Origin: Dermatophagoides farinae
Taxonomy: Eukaryota; Arthropoda; Arachnida; Sarcoptiformes; Pyroglyphidae
Length of the DNA: 64,000 nt
NCBI RefSeq assembly: GCF_024713945.1
Contig: NC_134679.1
Coordinates: 5,585,001-5,649,000, forward strand
Direction of reading: 5' to 3'
Positions 23,529 to 33,970 of the stretch are shown in pieces. The notes beneath the pieces are model-generated. The model searched no databases. It was given only the letters and a program-made list of their open reading frames with translations, and was not told the DNA's origin. Each line of letters starts with the position of its first letter. Positions within the stretch are counted from its first letter, which is position 1. Made by a program: the position numbers and the translations under genes.

Positions 23529-26024
23529 GGTCGTCAAAAACATCAATCGCAAACAACAATCATTCAATTCAAATCGAAAGAAAAAAATAATGAACAATAC
23601 ACCGAATAATGGAAATAGAAATTCGAATAGCAGATGTTTCAAAAATGGAAAATGCCATTTTTTTTTTTGTTCATCACCCACACCACTATCACAATCAATA
23701 CCACTTTCAATGCAAACACAATACGAGAATCAAAAATGAAGAAATCGGATTCTTCAAACAAACAAAACGAAATGAAACGAAACGAAACATCTCAATAAAA
23801 AAGGCCATTTTTGTTTTTTATTCTTTTGGTTTTTTTTGCATCTCTTTTCAATGGTTAGCTCCAAAAATGTGTGATATAACGCATAATAATCTCTATCAAC
23901 AACAACAACAACAACAACAGACAATATGATGACAACAACAACATCATCATTATCATTTATAGAATCGTTTGTGTTGTTTAGGAATTCTCGTGATTTGTAT
24001 CGTCTTTTTTTTTGATTCTGCTTCTTTACTGAATATAAACGATTACATCAACACACAACAGTATTGCTAAAAGCCAAAACCAAACAAACACACAAACACA
24101 CACACACACTCTTGACTTGATTCTTTCAATGGTTCATTATTGGATATATGGATGATCATCATTGGTTTGGTGTATAATTCATGTTTTCAAGAATCGGACA
24201 AATTCTATAATTTCTCTATAACTTGTACTTGTATTTGTTTCACAATGATAAGATTGTGGGGGGGGGTGGACAATTGAAATTTGATGATGAGAAAATAATG
24301 AACGTCAATTTAGCATTCTCGTTTTTTGCCTTTTTTTTCTTTAATTGCTATCAAACATTCAACAAACAAATAGCGAAAAAAAAACGAATAAATTGAACCC
24401 AGAATAAAGAGAATACGAAAAGTCGTTTATATTAGAGAATTCGTTTTTTTCCATATATTTAACAATGAAACTCGAAAAATATTCTTTGGAATCTTTTTTG
24501 TTTTGTTTAGATCGCTATATAAATGGACAGTTTTTCGTTTTTTTTTCTGTTTGATTTTTTTTCCCCGATGAAAGAAAATTGAAAAGATGTTTTTTTTTGT
24601 TCATTACTCCAACGACGACGGATATTGACCAATTGTTGGTTTGGTTGGTCATCATCATCATCATCATTATAGTTATAGTGGCGTAGAAGAAAAGAAAAAA
24701 AAAGCTAAACATTTCCATCATATGGACCAAACGACGACCATCATTCAATGTGCAAACATACACATACACACACACAAACACAAATATGATACGAGAATGA
24801 TAAGAATAAAATGATGATGAACAAAAAAACTTTTCTGTTTTGTTGTTTTTTTTATTGTTAAAAATCCATGTAGAATTCAGATAATGTGATGTGATGTGTG
24901 TGTGTGTGTAGTACACGACTGGAAGATTCAAAAAAAAAAATTCCAAAAAAAAAAAAACAAAATTGGTAAATATAAAAAAAAATGAAACAAGGCATACAAC
25001 TTTTGTTTGGCCAAACAAACCAAACACAATCGTTGTTGTTGTTGTTGTTGTTGTTGTGATGTATTTTCCAAAATTTAAACTTATAGTTTATAATTAAACT
25101 AAAGAATTCGATCCAAAACCATAGTGTTGGTTGGTCTAAGCACATACACATGGACAACAACCAAGAATTCTTTGCTATAAATTTTATTATAGAAAACATT
25201 CTTTTTTTTCAAGGAAAAAAAATCGAAATTTAATTCTGTATTATTTATTATTATGAGAGAGAGAGAGAAAAAAAGTTGTGTAAGAATTGAAATTTTTTTT
25301 TTCGGTCCAATCCGGATTCTTGAACTTTTATTGTTGCTGTTGTTGTTGTTGTTGTGTATTCAAACATTTTCATGATGTTTGAACGGTCGATATGATGATG
25401 AAATAAAAAAAAACGGGATTTTTTTCTTCGGTTATTTTTTTTCTTTGAAATTGCATTTTTCGATTTATTTATTTTTTTTGGATATTTACACTCAAACGAA
25501 AACACCCAAACATTTGAATGGAAATTTTTTTTTTGCAATTCGAATGTTTTTCAAATAATAATGTTTGGAATTATTGATGTGTGTATGATTGTTTGGTAAA
25601 CGAATCCATCATCGATCAACAACAACTCATGGATCAATCAATCAAATGCATTCATCAAGAAAATATCATTTTATCATTTATTTTTTCTTTATCATCCTTA
25701 AAATAAAGTCAATTGGCTCTTCAATTGTCAATGTGTTTATCATTATTGATTTGAAAATATATCAAATCAATTGAATGTTGATAGACAACAATATTTATAA
25801 ATCAATTATCGATCGATAACTTGTTGCCATTGATGATATGGCCCATATGTTTGTTTGTGTGTGTGTAAGTAAAGTAAGTATTGCCTGCTATAGTTTGTTA
25901 TATTGCTAATATATTTCATTTCCATATCATCTCAACTTTAGAAATATAATTGTTTGTCATGTGAAACATTCTTCACTATACTATTCAGTTAACCAAAAAA
26001 AAACAAACAAACAAACAAATCGTA

Positions 26025-28382
26025 ATGAGCGAAACAAAACCTTTGTTGCAAGATAATGATAACGACGACGACAACGACAGTGGTCAACAACAACAACAAC
26101 AAGAATTACAAGATCTTCGACCATCTACATCATTGTCTTTCAATAATAATAACAATAATAAAATTCGACATCGAAATACTGTTGAAAAACAATCACAAAA
26201 AATGGCTGAAATAACTGAACCATCGTCATCATCATCATCATCATCATCAACAACAATTGGATCACCACAAACATCATCATCATTGGTTACTAATAATCCA
26301 AATAGCGGTACAAATACACGTTATGGTACACTTCAATCGACTGTAGCGTCAACATCATCTGGTTTCAAACGTACCATGTTGATCGATACAAGATATCCAC
26401 GTACATATTTTACTCGTAAACAATTTTTTATTGCAGCAATATCGATGTTATTGTTTATTGCCGCTGTATCGGTAACATTGATATTCGGTCTACCACGATT
26501 GAAAGCTAAACGTGATGAATATTTTGCTGCTCGTTTCTATGAATCACCCTTACCCGAAGTTTTGCATTCAAAATTTGCCGTACTTGTTAGCGGTAATGAA
26601 TATCCAAGCTGTGCCGATGCTGGTCGTGAAATGTTATTGAATCGAAATGGTTCGGCAATGGATGCAGCATTAGCATCTTTATTCTGTCTGACTATGGCAT
26701 CGCCTCATTTAGTTGGCCTTGATTCCGGTTTTCGTGGTCTTGTTCATTCGGATCAGAAAACTTACACATTCGACGTGATTGAAAGAAATTTTCCATTACT
26801 GCAATACAATTCCACAACAAAAGCTAGTCTATCGTATCCCGTCTTACCATTGGCAGCTGAACTGCTTTGGAAAAATTTTGGACGAGTTTCCTGGTCAACC
26901 ATATTGATGCCATCGATTTGGTTGGCCGAGAACGGTGCACCAATCAGTGAACATTTAGCACAAGAAATTCGTGCTAATCAAAATAAGCTTTTAAATGACT
27001 TCAAAGTGATTCGTGACCGATTCATTCGATTCACAAATTCAACCGAACGTTTATTGAATGATGGTGAAATGTATAAAAATCCTTCATTAGCAAAGATATT
27101 CCGATCAATTTCAGCAAATGGATCTATGGCTTTGTTTCAAGAAAATTATGTTGATGAAATCTATGAAGTTTTGAATGAAACAATATCTATTCACGAACTT
27201 CGTTCGTTTCTTACCAAAGCCGAACTGATTACCATCGATGAACCGTTTATATTTTCATTATTTGAATCGAAATTAAATCTTATGACCGGAACTCTTAAAA
27301 ATTCAAACGAAGCTATTACATTGGCTTTCATGATGAAAATACTAGAAAAGCTTACTTATAGTGAAATTGATTCTGGTTTGAATTATGTTTGCAATAATCC
27401 CAATGACGATGATGATGACCGTATCCGTTCATTGAAAGAAGGTGCATTAGAATTTCAATATCTACTAGATACGATTCAATTTGGTGCAACTGCATTAGCT
27501 AAATTGCGAGCTAGACAATCGAATGAATCTTACCTATTGAACATGAGTTATATTGATCATATTGCCAAACAAATTGTCGAAAGTGCGGCCAAAAAAATTA
27601 ACCAACGGAATTTGGATTATTTTGATATTAAAGAATCGTTGATAGAAGAGGAATTAATTCCCAGTGAAAGATTGGAAGGACATAATTTACATATCACTGT
27701 TTATGATGGTCGTTCAGGCGATGTAGTCACGTTGACCACATCAAAACGTCGATCAATGTTCGAAGGTAAACATAAATTTGTTTCAAATCTTACTGGAATG
27801 GTGTACGATATATTCACCGATAATAATGAAATTAAAGTTCATTCTCAAGCATCATGGCCAATATTGATCCAAGATGTTCAACGACAAGGACTTATCCATA
27901 TGATCATCGGTAGTGTTGGTGGTCGTGGATCATTACAATCATTATCTGCTATTGTTCAAGTATTGAACAAAATTTTACTAAATTGTCAAACATTGAAAAG
28001 TTCAATAGATGAATCAAGGATTTTCTATCATCCTCCGAATACATTTTTTTATGAATCAAATTTTCCTCGTGCATACATAGATCTATTAATTCGAATGTTT
28101 GATCGACAAAATTTATGGTCAACCGATGATAAGCGGATCAATAGCAGCCAACAATTAGATGACAACGATGGTGATAATGATTCATTATTAAAGGAAAAAA
28201 CATTTAAACGATTATGGTCAGAATCTGGTGTCTATGCTATGATGATGATGATGACACAGCATGACGGCATCAATGTTACGAAAAGTAAAGAAAACAGTAT
28301 TCAACAACAAAAACAACAACAATCAAATAAGCTACGTTCAATGATCGATTATCGTCTGGATGGATACATTAGTGGACAATGA
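26025..28382 (+). CDS. Gamma-glutamyltransferase-family type II membrane protein, probable pseudoenzyme
   Basis: Single-exon frame of 785 residues from ATG to TGA. Residues 1-133 are a cytosolic, low-complexity tail (Gln, Asn and Ser tracts). Residues about 134-156 form one hydrophobic segment followed by basic residues, giving a type II anchor like GGT1. The ectodomain has GGT landmarks: A-G-R-E-M-L-L-N-R-N-G-S-A-M-D-A-A near 199-215, SPHLVGLDSGF, V-I-E-R near 251 (the Arg that holds the gamma-glutamyl carboxylate in GGTs), SWSTILMPSIWLAENGAPIS near 289-308, and GSVGGRGS near 629. The family's autoprocessing and catalytic Thr (T-x-H-L-S-V-V) aligns with Asn554 in HNLHITVY, so self-cleavage and transferase activity are doubtful. 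Acidic (460-465), Gln-rich and Met-run insertions and many N-x-S/T sites are present. The lack of introns contrasts with every other complete gene here. It converges on ABC gene 1, 259 bp away. Confidence 0.85.
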   Translation: MSETKPLLQDNDNDDDNDSGQQQQQQELQDLRPSTSLSFNNNNNNKIRHRNTVEKQSQKMAEITEPSSSSSSSSSTTIGSPQTSSSLVTNNPNSGTNTRYGTLQSTVASTSSGFKRTMLIDTRYPRTYFTRKQFFIAAISMLLFIAAVSVTLIFGLPRLKAKRDEYFAARFYESPLPEVLHSKFAVLVSGNEYPSCADAGREMLLNRNGSAMDAALASLFCLTMASPHLVGLDSGFRGLVHSDQKTYTFDVIERNFPLLQYNSTTKASLSYPVLPLAAELLWKNFGRVSWSTILMPSIWLAENGAPISEHLAQEIRANQNKLLNDFKVIRDRFIRFTNSTERLLNDGEMYKNPSLAKIFRSISANGSMALFQENYVDEIYEVLNETISIHELRSFLTKAELITIDEPFIFSLFESKLNLMTGTLKNSNEAITLAFMMKILEKLTYSEIDSGLNYVCNNPNDDDDDRIRSLKEGALEFQYLLDTIQFGATALAKLRARQSNESYLLNMSYIDHIAKQIVESAAKKINQRNLDYFDIKESLIEEELIPSERLEGHNLHITVYDGRSGDVVTLTTSKRRSMFEGKHKFVSNLTGMVYDIFTDNNEIKVHSQASWPILIQDVQRQGLIHMIIGSVGGRGSLQSLSAIVQVLNKILLNCQTLKSSIDESRIFYHPPNTFFYESNFPRAYIDLLIRMFDRQNLWSTDDKRINSSQQLDDNDGDNDSLLKEKTFKRLWSESGVYAMMMMMTQHDGINVTKSKENSIQQQKQQQSNKLRSMIDYRLDGYISGQ

Positions 28383-28430
28383 TTGGCAATCAAACTGAAA
28401 AAAATCATTGTCTGCCTGAATTTATAATTC

Positions 28431-28436
28431 AATAAA
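28431..28436 (+). promoter_or_regulatory. AATAAA polyadenylation signal, GGT-like gene
   Basis: AATAAATAAG 49 nt after the stop codon. Confidence 0.6.
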
Positions 28437-28641
28437 TAAGAATGAGTGTTTTTCTGTGAAAATTCTTCTAATTTTTTTTAATTCTATTTTTGTGATTTGC
28501 AATAAATTCAGATTAAGATATAAAGATAAATTGTCAAAAAAGATGAAATTGAAATAGTTCTTTTCTCTGTAAACAGATGGCAACAATATCATCATTCATC
28601 ATATATTAAATTTGGTTTGTTTTCCAGAAAATAGAATAAAA

Positions 28642-31600
28642 TTACACCTGAATTTGTTTGATGATCAATTCATGATGACATTGTAAACCGGGTATGATTA
28701 CGTTCGATGGTTTTAATTTTTCATATGCATCCTGTATTTTCATGGCACGACGTCGTCGATTTTCATAACGATTCGTTTTGATTAATAAAACCAGAATGGC
28801 AATAATACGATAGAATAGCATATTGAATATCAACATGATAATTGTCGATAGAAAATATGTTTCATGAAATTCATGTTCATTATCTTCCATTTTTAATTTA
28901 AGCATGATTTTTTGAACCTCTTTTTTGCGACAACGATCAAATCCATATTGTAATAATAAAATGGCTTCTAAACCAAATCTTGTTGGAGCAAAATTCGATA
29001 AAAATTGAAATATATAATGCAGACGACGAATTGGTGTGGCTATATTACTAAGTAATAATGATATAACTTGTACTGCCGGCATCGCAATGATTAATGCAAT
29101 AAAATCGCCCAATGTAAGTATAGCGATTAGATGACCAAGTGCTTGTGCGACTAATGCGTTTATTATGAAATATAATAACATCCACCAATACATTCCTGGT
29201 TGAATTGGTTCGAAAATATCGGTTATATATGCAAATATTATGATGGCGGGTATTAGCGGTATGATTTCGGTAAATAATTTCATCGTATAAAATACACCTG
29301 TGCTATACCAACCTATAAATTGGAAAAAAATAATTTTTAGTGAATAAATCAATTAATTCAATTATATCTTACCATTTCGATGTTCATTACGGAAAAAGAC
29401 AATTTCTTTGGAAAACATGATCGATGCTTGTAATAAAAATAGAAAAAATAACAATGAATTCACGAAAGCTGCATAAATGAATGAAGCTTTTAAATCGAAA
29501 TCTTCATCTTCTTTGTCCTGTGTTTGATTACAGGTATTATTGAAATCATCCAATAAGTCAACACAACCATCATAATAAATCATGTTGTGGTCAAAAACTA
29601 TATTAAATGCAGATCCAAAACCCATGTACAAGCAATACATGATACACAGAGTTTGCCACAAATATCCACGAACATAGAATGCATAACGTAGTATCAATAC
29701 CCAGACAGATTTTAATGAAAAACGATTTCGATTAGTCGGTATTCCATCCAATACAGGAACGGTTTCATTTAATAGAATATGATAATCATTTAAGATTCTC
29801 TCATTGGTCAAACAAACCAAATCCTGAATAAAAGGATCTTCATAACTGAGACAAGAATATTTGATCAACTCTTCAACTGGAAAAATTTCATCTTGATCCA
29901 TTCGGTCTGAAACTTTGGTCAAATGCTGACGTATATCAGATGGTGGACCTGAATAGACACACACTCCCCCTTTAGCTAGAACGTAAACCTGGTCAAACAT
30001 GGAAAACACTTCGGCTGTTGGCTGATGGATTGATGTGATGATGCAAATGTTGTGGTGGTGAGCCACTTGTCTCAAACATGACACGACAACTTGAGCTGAG
30101 CTTGAATCCAAACCACTTGTTGGTTCATCGATACAAATCAAGTTTGGCATCCGAATCGATGTGAGTTCCAGACCAAGCGCCAAGCGTTTCCTTTGGCCAC
30201 CTGAACAATTTTGCACATAAGTGTCTTTCGTATCAACCAGATCTAATTCTTTGAGAATTTTCATAGCGATTGCTTCATGATCCAAGTTTTCGTTTTCCAT
30301 AGCATTTTTCAACATTGATGCATAAATCAAACTCTGCTTGGCTGTCAAACCGGGTAGCAAATGGCCTGAAACTTCTTGCGTAAGATAACAAACACGTATG
30401 GGCGTAAATTTACTGAGGTAGAATTTAGTTGTATCGCTCAATCGTGTCTTTGATTTCCCGATTAAAATATTGAGCAGTGAAGTTTTGCCGGCTCCAGATG
30501 GTCCCATCAGAGCATTAAGGGTGCCAAAACGGAATTGACCATTCAAATTTTTCAGAATTTGTTTAGAATTTGGTCCTTCTTTTTCTACGCTTCGAATTTC
30601 GTAGATAGATTTTGTACCAAACAAAGTAAGCGATCGCCATGCAACAACAATCTTATGGCGAGCAAAATCTTCAAAACCAAGTTCATCTTCCTTTTTGATT
30701 CGAACGGTTTTAGATAAATCAATTGCTTCTTCTTTCTGGTTAGTTAGCTTTCCATAATCAATACATTTAATTGCATCAGAAATTGAAGCTTTGACAAATC
30801 TTTTTGGTCGAAAAAATCCACTGAAATGGTATACCATCAAAACGAATACAAGAAAACGAATGATGGCAATGTTGATGATCATGAAATATGAATCACTATA
30901 CACTGTATCTACATTAACTCCAAAATCCTCGAGTACGAATGAAATTGTCGTCTCATCATCGCAACGATCCAGTCCATACATCGTATACATTAGCCCATTG
31001 GAAACAGTCTTGAACGATAAAATTTCTGACATTCGTAAAAAAATTGAAGGTAAAGTTTTCATCTTATAAGGATTGAACATGAAACCAGTGAAGAACTGTT
31101 GACAAAGCACAATAATATAGGAAGATACGACCGATACTTCAACTTTACCAAGAAAGATCAAACATAAAATATAGCCGATGCTTTGCTGATAACAATTATT
31201 TAACCATGTAAAATATAAATAATGACCAAGTCGATTCCAATTCATTTGATAATTGTCAACGTATAGATGATCAACAGAGAAATATGCAACGAGACCAATA
31301 AAAACGGACATAATAGTCAATTGGAAAAAACGTACAACGATAAATGCCCAATAGAATGTACCAAGACCATACCATTCTGTAATTTCAAACAATGATCATT
31401 TTATCATTATCATGATTAGTTTTTAGGATAAACTTACGATTACGATGTTCATTTCGAAATACTTTTAATATGGGATCGAAGAACATGCTACTGATAGAAA
31501 CTATGCTCATACCGAATAGTATAATGAAAAACCATTGATTCATTTCATAATCATCAGCCAATGCTTCAGCGTATAGTTTATCACGACAGGTAACATTTCG

Positions 31601-32812
31601 AGCACTTTCATCCGAATCGAATGAATAACAAGTTTCAGCATGAGTCATTGTCGATTCAAAAAACGTTGTGACCAACATGATTACGAAAAAATAATATGGA
31701 AATTGCATTAAAAAGCTTTTATATTCGGCTATGAATGTTATTCTGAATATCCGATGAAATTGTAAGATTAAGTCTCCCCAACAGAAACGTTTACGTCCTT
31801 GTCTGATACCATTCTGTAAGAATTTTAAATCATCAACCAATGGATCCAATTGAGTATGTTGTTCAATCAAGGTTGAATCGGTTAATTTTCGAACATTTTT
31901 ACTTCCGATAGCTAGCGAAAAAATTTCTCTTAAAGTTATTCATTTAACTATTTAGATTTAATAATTCTAGTTCATACCTTCACAAGCGATATCCAGATAT
32001 TCTTCAATGGGTGGCTTCTCCGTGTCGAATTCATCGTCAATTTTTTGTTTCAAATTGTTACGCAAGTCGTTTGGTGGTCCTGAATAGATGCAAACACCTC
32101 CTTTGGCAAGAACAAATACTTTGTCGAATAAAGCTAATGTGTCTGAATTTGGTGTATGGATTGATACCAGAATGGTCAATCGGCTATTGTTGACTAATTT
32201 GCGAAGACATTGTGTGACCAATAAAGCAGCATTACTATCGAGACCGGTTGTTGGTTCATCGACGAACAAAAAAGTCGGCTTTTCCAATGACATCAATTCC
32301 TGAGCGATAGCAATACGTCGTTGTTCTCCGCCAGAACATTTCTCGAAATGATTATCCAATATGGTTTTATCGAGTAAAAGTTCATTCAACACAGAAAGTA
32401 TATGCTGATTCATTCGATTCCATTGGCTCATAGTATTCTTGAAACGAAATGCATAGTGAAGTATTTCTCGAACTGTCATTCGAGCGATGATGGTTTCGTG
32501 AACATGTTGCTCGACAAATCGAATAACTGGCGTTTGATTACGTTCTGCACGATTCAGATAAATCTCGGAGTCCGAAGTGATACCACTACGAAGTGTACCA
32601 TTCAAGCAGTTGAGCATTGTAGTTTTACCTGCTCCACTTGGTCCCAGAAATGCATTCATACTGCCATAAGTGACATGGCCATTCAAACGTTTCAGAATGG
32701 ATTTTTTTCCGCTGCCGAACCAGCCACTCACTTGATACGATAAATTTCGCCATGCCAATGAAATATTTTCGGCCATAGGTTCACAATTCAATGGTCCATT
32801 GTTTTCATTCAT
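28642..32812 (-). CDS. Full-size ABCG-type ABC transporter, array gene 1
   Basis: Exons 32812-31978, 31911-31438, 31376-29373, 29312-28642; all three introns (66, 61, 60 nt) are phase 1; 1327 residues. Order NBD1-TMD1-NBD2-TMD2. NBD1: Walker A GPSGAGKT 57-64, Q-loop Gln in FVEQH about 102, signature CSGGEQRR about 159-166, Walker B FLFVDEP about 181-187 with catalytic Glu, H-loop SIHTPN. NBD2: GPSGAGKT 728-735, CSGGQRKR about 827, LICIDEP about 849, SIHQPT about 887. Both sites therefore keep the residues needed for ATP hydrolysis. NBD-before-TMD order and motif style are ABCG. TMD1 spans exon 2 and early exon 3; TMD2 spans late exon 3 and exon 4, with a Cys- and N-glycosylation-rich loop (N-N-T-C-N-Q-T). 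Start: ATG 32812, because an in-frame TGA lies just upstream of the non-ATG frame extension. Likely a plasma-membrane exporter; substrate unknown. Most similar to genes 2 and 6. Confidence 0.9.
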
Positions 32813-33218
32813 AATGTTGTCGCATTTGTCGATCACAGTTAATGAACCTTCAATTGTTTGACTAATGAATCAGACACTAATATTATATTTAAAAAAATTT
32901 TTATATTAAATTAGAGCTGAACGGATGTGTTTCCTTTTCAAAATTATCATCAATAATAACAGTGATAATAATGAAGATTGTTGAAATAATTTTCACAGTA
33001 GGATTTCATCACTAATTTATTATTGATTAAAAAATATTAAAATTATTGTCTTGCGTATAACACACACGATTACGAAGAACGTTAAATGGCGCCAATGGTT
33101 AAAATTTATATTTTTGAATCAAGAATTTATGTTACACTTCTGTGAGAGAGAAAAAAAAAGACAAATAAGCTTATATTATCTTTAAGGTCGAAAATACGGA
33201 AAAAATTTGTTAAAATAT

Positions 33219-33287
33219 TATAGTATCACATCACCCACCATATAAAATTAAGGTGTATCAATCACCATCATCGTCATCATCACTATT
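33219..33287 (-). promoter_or_regulatory. Conserved upstream block, candidate promoter of ABC gene 1
   Basis: About 70 bp beginning TATAGTATCACATCACCCAC on the + strand, repeated with few changes at 38531-38598 and 53870-53938, each time about 385-410 bp upstream of an ABC start codon. On the minus strand it contains TTTTATATGG, a possible TATA element. Conservation may simply reflect recent duplication. Confidence 0.3.
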
Positions 33288-33893
33288 GAAACTTGATATG
33301 AATAAATGTTTAAATCCGAAATTCCTATTGAAAATTTATTCATCATCATCATCATCATCATCATCATAACTCAATCATCACCACATGATCAAAACAAAAA
33401 TAATTGTATCCAAGGAATGATTAATGTTAATGATTGATCATTGATTTGATAATAATGATGAAAAAAAAATATCAAGAAAAAACTAGTTTTTGTCGTTGAA
33501 TAAAAATCTTTAAATGCTGACTTGTGTGTGTGTGTGATTGTGTCGCTGTTGATGTGACCATCAATATAATGATTAATTATCAATGATGATTGAATCAATC
33601 AAAATGTTGATGCGATGAAATAAAAAAGGGAGAGAGAGAGAGAGGTAGAAAAAAAATCCATTCATTAATAAAGTTTAATTTTTTTTTAAATAAATTCGAT
33701 CAATAAACATATATATATTAAATTTTATTGCGATAAAATCACATCACTGTTTGGCTGTCGAGTTGGATGAATTCCAAGAAAAAAAAGTGGAAAAAAATTT
33801 GTACAAAAAAATCAACTAACCATAATGTATAAACGCGATGTTTGTTGTTCATAATAATTTTTTGGAAAAAGTAAATTTGTTATTTTTCAAATT

Positions 33894-33899
33894 TTTATT
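33894..33899 (-). promoter_or_regulatory. AATAAA polyadenylation signal, ABC gene 2
   Basis: AATAAA on the minus strand 72 nt past the stop; conserved at the same place after genes 3 and 6. Confidence 0.5.
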
Positions 33900-33970
33900 T
33901 TTAATTACTGTTTTTGTTGTTATATTACTAATTACTAATTTATGGTTGCATAATAATGTTGGAATAAAAA

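Larger units (their letters stand above)
13675..26024. other. 12-kb gene-free intergenic region between divergent genes
   Basis: Separates the start of SSUH2 (-) from the start of the GGT-like gene (+). No frame has convincing protein composition; all are Phe, Ser, His, Asn or Ile runs from microsatellites and T/A tracts. Entries below list two MITE copies, a perfect hairpin and the main repeats. Promoters of both neighbours must lie at the two ends, but no clear TATA or initiator could be singled out. Confidence 0.7.
32813..33970. other. Spacer between ABC genes 1 and 2
   Basis: 1158 bp, nearly identical in order and sequence to the spacer at 53478-54609. It holds the 5' leader of gene 1, a conserved block at 33219-33287, an ATC microsatellite (about 33341-33366), a GT tract and the 3' end of gene 2. 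A splice-acceptor-like ATTAG lies just upstream of the leader, so an untranslated 5' exon is possible. Confidence 0.75.

Noticed and set aside
13675-26024. tRNA or other structured RNA genes
   Set aside because: No tRNA B-box with a matching A-box and cloverleaf pairing was noticed by eye. A tRNAscan-SE and Rfam scan would decide.
31385-31870. ABC exons as separate small genes (150-residue membrane proteins, 213-236-residue membrane proteins)
   Set aside because: Each is bounded by GT/AG sites in phase 1 and joins without frameshift to its neighbours in all six copies, so they are exons of one gene.
32011-32743. Plus-strand open frames opposite ABC exon 1, repeated in several genes (also about 37421-38028, 42406-43061, 52753-53360, 58056-58711)
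   Set aside because: They are antisense shadows of conserved NBD codons. They recur only because the sense exons are paralogous, and they have no splice sites or recognisable domains.
32813-32836. Upstream GTG or TTG starts for ABC exon 1 (for example 32836, 38202, 43196, 53501)
   Set aside because: These are not ATG. In genes 1, 2 and 5 the frame is closed by TGA a few codons further up, so the conserved ATG was chosen.
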